This document shows, one piece after another, positions 45,235 to 52,886 of a stretch of 64,000 bases of DNA. The notes under the pieces are model-generated. The model searched no databases, had not been told where the DNA came from, and was given only the letters and a program-made list of their open reading frames with translations. Origin of the DNA: Hyphomicrobiales bacterium (lineage in GTDB: Bacteria; Pseudomonadota; Alphaproteobacteria; Rhizobiales; Rhizobiaceae); the NCBI GenBank assembly GCA_900469475.1, contig UBXG01000001.1:32317-96316 (forward strand), read 5' to 3'. Position 1 is the stretch's first letter. Each line of letters starts with the position of its first letter. Made by a program: the position numbers and the translations under genes.

Positions 45235-45816
45235 TCAGACGCGATCCAGGAACTCAAGTACTCGGCTCGTCAGCAGCGCAGTTGCACCCGCATCATAAGA
45301 CGGAAGCGAACTGTCGGCGAAATAGTGCTGATCGCCGGGATAAAGGAAAAGCTTCGCGTCCTCGACCTTCGCCACAATCTCCCGGGCGGCATCGATATCA
45401 CCCTCGCCTACGAAGATCGGGTCGTTTTCCATCCCGTGAATCTGGACAGGCACGCCATCTGGCCAAGGTCCGAAGGCCCATTCGCCACTGATCGGCAGGC
45501 AGGAATGGAAGAAGAGAGCTCCTCGGGCTCCGGGCCGCGTCTGGGCCAGCTTCTGCGCAGGCAGCACGCCGAACGAGAACCCGGCATAGACGAGCGCAGG
45601 AGGCAGATCGTCAGCGACGCGGGCACCGCGCTCCCGCATATCGTCAAATCCAACACCGCCGATATAGGCGAGCCCCTCTTCGATGCTTTGAAAAGTGCGC
45701 CCATCGAATAGGTCAGCCGTGTGCACGATGTGACCGGCACCCCGCAACTCATCAGCGAATGCTCGCACACCCGGGGTCAATCCCTGTGCGTGGTGGAACA
45801 AAAGAACCTCAGCCAT
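45235..45816 (-). CDS. Dienelactone hydrolase family protein
   Basis: 193 aa, alpha/beta-hydrolase. The nucleophile elbow reads GFSFG (Ser) where dienelactone hydrolases use Cys. The probable acid is in ENDPIFVGEGD and the probable His in GDQHYFADSS. It begins EVLLFHHAQGLTPGV, the usual DLH start. No signal peptide, so cytoplasmic. It lies convergent with fhuB and upstream of the receptor gene on the same strand but 198 bp away in transcription sense. A link to the siderophore is possible but unsupported. Confidence 0.8.
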   Translation of the reverse strand: MAEVLLFHHAQGLTPGVRAFADELRGAGHIVHTADLFDGRTFQSIEEGLAYIGGVGFDDMRERGARVADDLPPALVYAGFSFGVLPAQKLAQTRPGARGALFFHSCLPISGEWAFGPWPDGVPVQIHGMENDPIFVGEGDIDAAREIVAKVEDAKLFLYPGDQHYFADSSLPSYDAGATALLTSRVLEFLDRV

Positions 45817-45980
45817 ACGGAACCTCGCGATGGGATGGTCGGGTACATTTTCTGCTAGCTACAGCCTCATCGCCGCATCGGCAAGAATGCGGGTATCTTG
45901 CAACAGGCTTAGGCTGCAAAGTAGCCTTGCTGACAGTAAGGTCGAGTTCAGCCGACGAAAGGAAGCTATCGGGGTGGAGC

Positions 45981-46005
45981 GGGCGCCGCACAGAATACGG
46001 CGCCC
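45981..46005 (-). terminator. Stem-loop after the receptor gene
   Basis: GGGCGCCG (45981-45988) and CGGCGCCC (45998-46005) form a perfect 8-bp stem, 9 bp after the receptor stop in the leftward sense. No T run follows, so termination is less sure than mRNA 3' protection. Confidence 0.5.
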
Positions 46006-46013
46006 CGATAAGC

Positions 46014-48203
46014 TTACCAGCGATACTTCAACGAGGCCGTGATGTTACGGCCCTGTCCGAGGTAGCAATAGCCTTCGTTGCAGACCGTCAGGCGGCGGTT
46101 GGCGATGTTGCGGACATCGACGCTTGCAATCAGGCCCTTATATTTCTGATCGACCGCGCCGAAGTCGTAAGACACGGCCGCATCCAGGTAGACGCTTGCA
46201 TCATTCTTGTCGGTGTTGGCCGTGCTGGTGTAGGTCTCGCCGGTATAGCGGATGCCGGCGCCGACGGTCAGGCCCTTTGCGGCAGAATCATCCTGGAACG
46301 TGTAGTTCGACCACAGGCTGGCAATGTTTTGGGGCGTTACGGCCGGTGCGTTTCCGGCATTGTCACCACGCGTGATTTCGGAGTGGTTATAGGCATAGGC
46401 GGCAACCACATCCCAGCCATCGGTGATGTTTGCCCTGGCTTCCAGTTCGATCCCCTTATTGGTCACTTCACCGAGCGAGGCATAAATGCCCATCAGCGGA
46501 TCGACGAGAACCGGCTTGTTCTTCTCCACCAGATGATAGGCAACGGCCGAAAGCAGAATGTCGGTGCCTGGCGGCTGGTATTTTACGCCGAGCTCGTACT
46601 GTTCGCCCTTGGTCGGATCGAGAATACTGCCGGATGCAGACCGCTGTGTGACCGGATTAAACGAGGTGGAATAGCTGGTGAAGGGTGCAATGCCGTTGTC
46701 GAAGAGATAGAGCGCACCAGCCTGGTAGGAAAATGCATTCTTGTTGAAGCTGTCTTTGGTTGTCGTATCAGTGGAGACAATGGTGGTGTCGGTCGACTGC
46801 TTCACCCAGGTCTGGCGCCCGCCGAGCGTGAAGCGCCACTTGTCGAGTTCGATCTGATCCATGGCATAGGCGCCGAACTGCTGCAGGCTGGCGTCAACCC
46901 GGCTGAAATTATAGGCCGGTGTCGGGCCGGATACGCCATATCTCGGATTGCTGATATCGAAGTCATAGGCGGGGCTGGTCGTCGCATCCATCCCATAGGC
47001 GAAGGAATCGCTCATGCGGGTATAATCGAGACCGAACAAGACGGTATGAGCAGCCGGACCGGTTTCGAATTTGGATTCAAGCTGGTTGTCGACTTGGAAG
47101 ACATTCATCCTGTCGCCGATCGCCGTCGCACCACGCTGGGCGACGTCTCCGACCCAGCCGAGGGTACTGAGATAGCGTGACTTCAAATCCAGATGAGAGA
47201 AACGAAGATTCTGGCGGAAGGTAAAGCCCCCGTCGAACTCGTGTTCGAACTGATAGCCGACCTGCTGCTGCTTGGTTCTCTGATAATCGTAATCCGGGTC
47301 GCTGTCGCGATAGTCGAGAACATTGCCATCGGGGCCGATCATGGCGCCGACATTGGCATCCGTTTCCGTCGATTGCGCCGAGCCATAGATGGTGATTTTC
47401 GTCGTGTCGTCCGGCTTCCAGGTGAAGGACGGCTGGATCAGATAACGATCGTCGGCGATATCGAAATTGGTGTCGCCCTTTCGCGCCAGGCCGACGATGC
47501 GATACAGCATGCTGTCATCGTCCTGATTGACCCTGCCTCCAAAATCGAACATCGTCTGGGCACGATCCGACGTTCCATAGAGAACGCCGACTTCCCTGAT
47601 CGTCTCTTCGGTCGGCAGCTTCGATATTTTATTGACGATCCCGCCCGGCGAACCGGCGCCATAGAGCACGGATACCGGTCCCTTGATGATCTCGACGCGG
47701 TCGAGCGCATAGGGATCCGTCCGGAACATCGCATAATTCATGTAGGGCTGACGCAGCCCGTCGCGATAATCGCCGTCCGTCGTAACATCATTGCCGCGAA
47801 TATAGACCTGATCGAAGCGCGGATCGAAGCCATAGGAGCCGGTCTGGACGCCAGCCGAATAACGCACCGCCTCGACGATATCCTGAGCGCCGCGCTGTTC
47901 GAGCTCCTCTTTGGTCACCACCGATACGGAACGAGGCGTCTCGAGGATCGGTGTATTGATCTTGGTGGCGCCCCTGCTCTTCTTTGCCGCCACTGTCGTG
48001 TTATCGCTTGCGTCACTCGACTGGCCGCTGACGATGATCGGCGCGAGCTGAGTGGCATTTCCATTGTTCGCATCGGCCGCAGCATCTTGTGCGAAGGCAT
48101 TTCCACTAAAAGCAAACACTGTTGCAAGTGCGGTGGCGCCGCTTGCAAGATGGAATCTTTTTCGTGTCAAATTACTGATATAATTATGGGATTTCTGCTT
48201 CAT
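46014..48203 (-). CDS. fhuA: TonB-dependent hydroxamate siderophore receptor (FhuA/FoxA type)
   Basis: 729 aa. The signal peptide ends near AFA-QD. A TonB-box-like APIIVSG follows, then the plug (TPRSVSVVTKEELEQRGA, VYIRGNDV, RVEIIKGPVSVLYGAGSPGGIVNKI) and a 22-strand barrel. The end CNEGYCYLGQGRNITASL with the final aromatic residue is typical of FhuA/FoxA-group receptors for hydroxamates. It takes up the ferric siderophore with TonB-ExbBD energy and hands it to FhuD. An IRO box lies 77 bp upstream, and it is divergent from the esterase. Confidence 0.92.
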   Translation of the reverse strand: MKQKSHNYISNLTRKRFHLASGATALATVFAFSGNAFAQDAAADANNGNATQLAPIIVSGQSSDASDNTTVAAKKSRGATKINTPILETPRSVSVVTKEELEQRGAQDIVEAVRYSAGVQTGSYGFDPRFDQVYIRGNDVTTDGDYRDGLRQPYMNYAMFRTDPYALDRVEIIKGPVSVLYGAGSPGGIVNKISKLPTEETIREVGVLYGTSDRAQTMFDFGGRVNQDDDSMLYRIVGLARKGDTNFDIADDRYLIQPSFTWKPDDTTKITIYGSAQSTETDANVGAMIGPDGNVLDYRDSDPDYDYQRTKQQQVGYQFEHEFDGGFTFRQNLRFSHLDLKSRYLSTLGWVGDVAQRGATAIGDRMNVFQVDNQLESKFETGPAAHTVLFGLDYTRMSDSFAYGMDATTSPAYDFDISNPRYGVSGPTPAYNFSRVDASLQQFGAYAMDQIELDKWRFTLGGRQTWVKQSTDTTIVSTDTTTKDSFNKNAFSYQAGALYLFDNGIAPFTSYSTSFNPVTQRSASGSILDPTKGEQYELGVKYQPPGTDILLSAVAYHLVEKNKPVLVDPLMGIYASLGEVTNKGIELEARANITDGWDVVAAYAYNHSEITRGDNAGNAPAVTPQNIASLWSNYTFQDDSAAKGLTVGAGIRYTGETYTSTANTDKNDASVYLDAAVSYDFGAVDQKYKGLIASVDVRNIANRRLTVCNEGYCYLGQGRNITASLKYRW

Positions 48204-48279
48204 AAGCCCTTTGCGCCTGCCTGTTTCGGAAAAAGATGGCGCAAATTAGTTCGCAGGCGCAGCCGGCGTCAAGAATACA

Positions 48280-48294
48280 TGAGTACAAGAGTCA
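48280..48294 (-). promoter_or_regulatory. IRO box upstream of the receptor gene
   Basis: TGAGTACAAGAGTCA fits TGA-N9-TCA, flanked so that the palindrome extends to ATGA...TCAT. It is 77 bp upstream of the receptor start in the 298-bp gap shared with the esterase. Confidence 0.6.
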
Positions 48295-48425
48295 TATTTT
48301 TTATTCGTTTCCACCCTTATGTTGCAGAATGGCCCCGGTGGCCGAATACCGGATTGCGGAAGACACCTGAAAATTGCGCTTATCAAAGCATTTGGCCTGC
48401 TTGCCAGATCGCTCCGCCCATAATA

Positions 48426-48440
48426 TGAGAAATTTCATCA
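48426..48440 (+). promoter_or_regulatory. IRO box upstream of the esterase gene
   Basis: TGAGAAATTTCATCA fits TGA-N9-TCA and contains the palindrome GAAATTTC. It lies 61 bp before the esterase ATG and 131 bp from the receptor box, so the two divergent genes each appear to have their own site. Confidence 0.6.
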
Positions 48441-48501
48441 TCTTTCGAATGCCGGCGCCTGTTGCTCCTGCGCGCCGCATGATCGGTCAGCCGGAGAGGC
48501 C

Positions 48502-49410
48502 ATGTTCCACACCTCATCACACAATGCCGCTGCCATTCTGGCTCCGGTCATCCTTCCCGGCTGCACATTCATTGATCTGAAGTTTGACAATGCCGATCAT
48601 CCGCACAGGATCTTTCTTTATCGCCCGGACAAACCGGCACCGCCGGAGGGTTGGCCGATCCTATACCTGACCGACGGGAACGCCTGTTTTGCGACCGCTG
48701 TCGACGCACTGAAGGTGCAGGCGAGCTATCCGAACGGAACCAATGTCACAGAAGGCGTCATCGTTGCCATCGGCTATCCCACGGACGAGCCATATGACCC
48801 GCTCCGCCGCTCCTGGGATTTGAGCCCGCCGCCCGGACGCGTCTATCCACCGTTCTTTCCCGATACGCCGGATGTAAAGACCGGGGGTGCTGAACGCTTT
48901 CTGGCGCTCATCGAGGACGAGCTCAAACCTTGGATAGAGCGGCAAGCTCGGATCGACCGCTCGCGCCAGACGCTTTTCGGCCATTCGTTTGGTGGCCTGT
49001 TCACGCTCTACGCGCTGTTTTGCAAACCCGATGCCTTCAGCCGCTGGATTTCCGCAAGCCCGGCGATCTACTGGGAAGATTCAGCAATTCTTTCGATGGA
49101 GAGAAAATTCCTCGGCAGTTACAAAGAGCCGCTCGATACGGAACTGCATCTTTCCGCCGGTCAGTATGAAGGCGAGAACCTCGCGCCCTTCCACAAAGGC
49201 ACCGCCGACGAGCAAAAACGACAGGAACGTGCGAAGGAAACACGCACGATAGAACTTGCCCGCGAGATGGCTGAGAGATGGGACAAATTGGTGTCATCCA
49301 CAGGAACGATCACCTTTGAAGAATATGCCGGAGAGAACCACATGTCGGTCCTTCCGGTCGCGCTGAACCGGGCCGTCCAGATCGCATTTCGAAGAAAAAA
49401 TTCATTCTGA
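48502..49410 (+). CDS. Siderophore esterase (Fes/IroE-like alpha/beta hydrolase)
   Basis: 302 aa, ATG preceded by GGAGAGG. RIFLYRPDKPAPPEGWPILYLTDGN is the family's N-terminal block, LFGHSFGGLFTLYAL holds the nucleophile Ser, and GENHMSVLP holds the catalytic His. No signal peptide, so it would act in the cytoplasm after uptake through FhuBCD. Esterases of this type open ester-linked siderophores to release iron. Its divergence from the receptor and its own IRO box imply that the siderophore has ester bonds, as vicibactin does. Confidence 0.85.
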   Translation: MFHTSSHNAAAILAPVILPGCTFIDLKFDNADHPHRIFLYRPDKPAPPEGWPILYLTDGNACFATAVDALKVQASYPNGTNVTEGVIVAIGYPTDEPYDPLRRSWDLSPPPGRVYPPFFPDTPDVKTGGAERFLALIEDELKPWIERQARIDRSRQTLFGHSFGGLFTLYALFCKPDAFSRWISASPAIYWEDSAILSMERKFLGSYKEPLDTELHLSAGQYEGENLAPFHKGTADEQKRQERAKETRTIELAREMAERWDKLVSSTGTITFEEYAGENHMSVLPVALNRAVQIAFRRKNSF

Positions 49411-49536
49411 ATTCATAGGCTTGCCGCCTGAAGTTTCAGCCTTTTCTTAGGAAAAATATCGTGCTTCGCGCATTCGGCACGATGGAGCGCGTTGGCTGCG
49501 CATTTCTGTCTTCTTCCGGCACTCCAATGGGCGAAA

Positions 49537-49577
49537 TTAACCATCGGTTAACCATAATCACCTTTATTTGCTATAGT
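49537..49577 (+). promoter_or_regulatory. Cellulose operon promoter with CtrA-type site
   Basis: TTAA-CCATCGG-TTAAC (49537-49552) matches the CtrA consensus TTAA-N7-TTAA(C) exactly. It overlaps the -35 position of a promoter whose -10 is TATAGT (49572-49577), as in CtrA-activated promoters of Caulobacter. The bcsN start is 77 bp further. The gap 49411-49653 holds no convincing gene. Confidence 0.55.
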
Positions 49578-49653
49578 GAATACAAGGACTTGATTCCAAA
49601 GACCGTCGCGCAATTTGCCGATGAATGTGACCAGGATTGCCGCGATCTAAAAG

Positions 49654-50637
49654 ATGCATTTTTCAAAGACGATAGTTTTGATAATGTTGGCCTGTATCGG
49701 GGCTGGTTGCACCACAACCGGTCAGGTTCACCAATCGATCGGCGTGGAAACGGTCACAAGTGACAAGGCGCTGGCATTTCCGCCACCCGGTGGACCAGCG
49801 ATTATAAACGTGGTCGAGCGCCGGCATGGCAAGGATGTCGAGCAGACGATCGCACTTTCCACCTCGTCTTCCGTTTCAGGCCAGAACTTCCTCAAGGTCC
49901 AATTTCAAGGCATAACAGGCCCCAATCCGGGATTTGGGAGCCGGCCGTTCGATACGATCAGTGACCGGGTGATTGTTCGCGAAATGGCGGCCGCAATACC
50001 TGGCGTTCGGCTCGCGCGCTCGGCAACGTTCGTCCAGAACAGCTACGGGCCGTTCGGCTATGCTTCCGGCCAGAGCCGGGCCGGCGATACCTGTCTTTAT
50101 GCCTGGCAGCAGGTGAAGGCCGGCTTTGCGCCACAGCAGGAGCAGCGCAATTTCGGCATGGTGCAGGTCCGCATCCGGCTCTGCGACGCCCATGCGAGCG
50201 AACGCGAGCTATTGAGCACGGTCTACGGTTATACGATCGCTGGCCAATTTGCCGGCGCCGCGCTCAATCCTTTCGGTGCACCGCGCGGTGCTGATGCTGC
50301 TCTCGGCAAGCCCGGCGAACCGGTCTATCCCGACGCGGCACCCTACCGCACTGCGCCGATCAGCATCGGCTACCAGCCCGCCCCCGTCACAATGCGCCCG
50401 ACAATCAGGCGCCGGCCGGTCGTGATCCAACCTCAGCCGCAGGCGGCACCAGCGCTGCCGCCGATGATCGGACCGCACGTACCGCTGCCGGATGGTGGAA
50501 ACGAGCCCTCCCAAATCAATGGCGGAAGCGGCGCGAGTTCGTCGGCCGCACCACTGCCGGCAAATACTGCAAGCAATATCGTCGTGCCTTTACCGGACTG
50601 TAACGGGGCAACTGGCATATCTCAGGGGTGCCGCTAG
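49654..50637 (+). CDS. bcsN: Cellulose biosynthesis protein BcsN
   Basis: 327 aa. A lipoprotein signal (LACIGAGC, lipid-bearing Cys near residue 19) places it on a membrane, facing the periplasm. The middle matches BcsN as remembered from rhizobial cellulose operons (VIVREMAAAIPGVRLARSATF, SYGPFGYASGQS). The last 90 residues are rich in Pro, Gln and Ala and look unstructured. BcsN has no known activity; it may help export or regulate synthesis. It is the first gene behind the CtrA-type promoter and 59 bp before bcsA. Confidence 0.8.
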   Translation: MHFSKTIVLIMLACIGAGCTTTGQVHQSIGVETVTSDKALAFPPPGGPAIINVVERRHGKDVEQTIALSTSSSVSGQNFLKVQFQGITGPNPGFGSRPFDTISDRVIVREMAAAIPGVRLARSATFVQNSYGPFGYASGQSRAGDTCLYAWQQVKAGFAPQQEQRNFGMVQVRIRLCDAHASERELLSTVYGYTIAGQFAGAALNPFGAPRGADAALGKPGEPVYPDAAPYRTAPISIGYQPAPVTMRPTIRRRPVVIQPQPQAAPALPPMIGPHVPLPDGGNEPSQINGGSGASSSAAPLPANTASNIVVPLPDCNGATGISQGCR

Positions 50638-50696
50638 CAGCGGTTCCGCTTGGGGACGCCAGGATGGCGTCTGGCAATACCTTTGAAGGGACACCA

Positions 50697-52886
50697 ATGC
50701 AGACTGCACGCAGCATCTTGATATGGGCCGTGATAGCGCTCTGCGGGATCATTCTGATCACGTTGCCGGTCAACCTTCAAACGCAGCTGATTGCCAGCAC
50801 CGTCGTGGTCACTTTGATGGCGATCATCAAGATCCTCAAGCGGCAGGGAACCTGGCGGCTGGTGGCCCTCGCCTTCGGCACCGCCATCGTGCTGCGTTAT
50901 GTCTATTGGCGCACATCCTATACGCTGCCGCCCGTCAATCAGCCGGAAAACTTCATTCCCGGCCTGCTGCTCTACCTCGCCGAAATGTACAACGTGGCGA
51001 TGCTGATGCTCAGCCTCTTCATCGTCGCCACGCCGCTACCACCGCGTACCAACCGCGCTTCCGAAACCAAGAACTTCCCGAGCGTCGATGTCTTCGTGCC
51101 GTCCTACAATGAAGACACCAATCTTCTGGCCAACACCCTCGCCTCCGCCAAGGCGATGGACTATCCGGCCGACAAGCTGAGGGTGTGGCTGCTTGATGAT
51201 GGCGGGACCTTACAGAAGCGCAATTCGACGAAGATTTTGGAATCGCAAGCGGCAATCGCCCGCCATAACGAACTCAAGCGGCTCTGCGTCGATCTCGATG
51301 TCGAATATCTGACGCGCGACCGCAACGAACATGCCAAGGCGGGCAACCTCAATAACGGACTGGAGCATTCGAACGGCGAACTGATCGCCGTTTTCGATGC
51401 GGACCATGCGCCCGCGCGTGATTTCCTGCGCGAGACCGTCGGCTACTTCGAGGATGACCCGAAGCTCTTTCTGGTTCAGACCCCGCATTTTTTCATCAAT
51501 CCGGATCCGCTGGAGCGCAATCTGCGTACGTTCGACAGCATGCCGAGCGAGAACGAAATGTTCTACGGCATCATCCAGCGCGGTCTCGACAAGTGGAATG
51601 CCGCCTTCTTCTGCGGTTCGGCCGCCGTGCTCAGCCGCAAGGCGCTGCAATCGCAAAATGGCTTTAGCGGCGTCAGCATCACGGAAGACTGCGAAACCGC
51701 CCTTGCGCTGCATGGCGCCGGCTGGAACAGCATCTATGTCGACAAGCCGCTGATTGCCGGCCTGCAGCCGGCGACTTTCGCAAGCTTCATCGGCCAGCGC
51801 AGCCGCTGGGCGCAAGGCATGATGCAGATCCTGCGCTTCCGCTTCCCGCTCTTGAAGCGCGGTCTGACGCTGCCGCAGCGGCTCTGCTACATGTCCTCGA
51901 CGCTGTTCTGGCTGTTTCCGTTTCCGCGCGCCATCTTCCTGTTTGCACCACTCTGCTATCTCTTCTTCGATCTCGAGATCTTCACGGCATCGGGCAGCGA
52001 GTTTCTCGCCTATACGCTTGCCTATATGCTCGTGAACTTGATGATGCAGAACTATCTCTATGGGTCGTTCCGCTGGCCCTGGATTTCCGAGCTCTACGAA
52101 TATGTTCAGACGGTACATCTGTTGCCGGCGGTGATCTCGGTCATGCTCAATCCCCGCAAGCCAACCTTCAAGGTCACCGCCAAGGATGAGTCCATCGCGG
52201 TCAGCCGGCTTTCGGAAATCAGCCGTCCGTTCTTCGTCATCTTCGCCGTTCAGATCATCGCGCTAGCGGTCACCATATACCGCATCTATGCTGAGCCCTA
52301 TAAAGCGGACGTCACGCTTGTCGTCGGCGGCTGGAACATCATCAACCTCATCCTTTCCGGCTGTGCGCTCGGCGTTGTCTCCGAACGCGGGGAGCGCGCC
52401 TCTTCACGGCGCGTGCGGGTCGATCGCCGCAGCGAATTCGGGATCGACGGACGGTGGAATTCTGCTTCCATCGAGGACGTCTCCGTTCACGGCGCCAGGT
52501 TGAACGTCTTCAACAAGGATCTGGAGCCGGTCAAGGTCGGCTCGGAAGCGACCATACGCTTTCAGCCCTATAGCGGCGCCGAAATGGTGACCTTGTCGAT
52601 TGTCGTCCGCAATATCGAACAGATGGGAGATATCACGGCCATCGGCTGCCAATATATTCCGAAGGGTGCTACCGACCACCGCCTGATTGCCGATCTCGTC
52701 TTTGCCAATTCCGATCAATGGACGAAGTTCCAGCAGGCGCGGCGGCGCAATCCCGGCATCATCCGCGGGACCTTCTGGTTCCTCAGCATGTCGCTTTATC
52801 AGACCAGCCGTGGCCTGCTCTATCTGTTCAAAGGCGTGGGCTCCGATCGCACGCAGCAACGGCAGGATGCGAAGGCGAGAAGCTGA
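50697..52886 (+). CDS. bcsA: Cellulose synthase catalytic subunit
   Basis: 729 aa from ATG 50697 with AAGGGA upstream. Membrane segments flank the GT2 catalytic core: LLDDGG, DADHAPARDF (DxD), QTPHFF, ITEDCETAL and QRSRWAQGMMQI (QxxRW). After the last membrane spans comes a PilZ domain with RRVRVDRR (RxxxR) and DVSVHGARL (D/N-x-S-x-x-G), the two motifs that bind cyclic di-GMP. It polymerises UDP-glucose into beta-1,4-glucan and passes it through its own channel. Its stop overlaps the bcsB start (TGATG). Confidence 0.96.
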   Translation: MQTARSILIWAVIALCGIILITLPVNLQTQLIASTVVVTLMAIIKILKRQGTWRLVALAFGTAIVLRYVYWRTSYTLPPVNQPENFIPGLLLYLAEMYNVAMLMLSLFIVATPLPPRTNRASETKNFPSVDVFVPSYNEDTNLLANTLASAKAMDYPADKLRVWLLDDGGTLQKRNSTKILESQAAIARHNELKRLCVDLDVEYLTRDRNEHAKAGNLNNGLEHSNGELIAVFDADHAPARDFLRETVGYFEDDPKLFLVQTPHFFINPDPLERNLRTFDSMPSENEMFYGIIQRGLDKWNAAFFCGSAAVLSRKALQSQNGFSGVSITEDCETALALHGAGWNSIYVDKPLIAGLQPATFASFIGQRSRWAQGMMQILRFRFPLLKRGLTLPQRLCYMSSTLFWLFPFPRAIFLFAPLCYLFFDLEIFTASGSEFLAYTLAYMLVNLMMQNYLYGSFRWPWISELYEYVQTVHLLPAVISVMLNPRKPTFKVTAKDESIAVSRLSEISRPFFVIFAVQIIALAVTIYRIYAEPYKADVTLVVGGWNIINLILSGCALGVVSERGERASSRRVRVDRRSEFGIDGRWNSASIEDVSVHGARLNVFNKDLEPVKVGSEATIRFQPYSGAEMVTLSIVVRNIEQMGDITAIGCQYIPKGATDHRLIADLVFANSDQWTKFQQARRRNPGIIRGTFWFLSMSLYQTSRGLLYLFKGVGSDRTQQRQDAKARS

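Noticed and set aside
49461..49763. 100-aa frame before bcsN
   Set aside because: It spans the CtrA-type promoter and runs into bcsN in another frame; no ribosome site.
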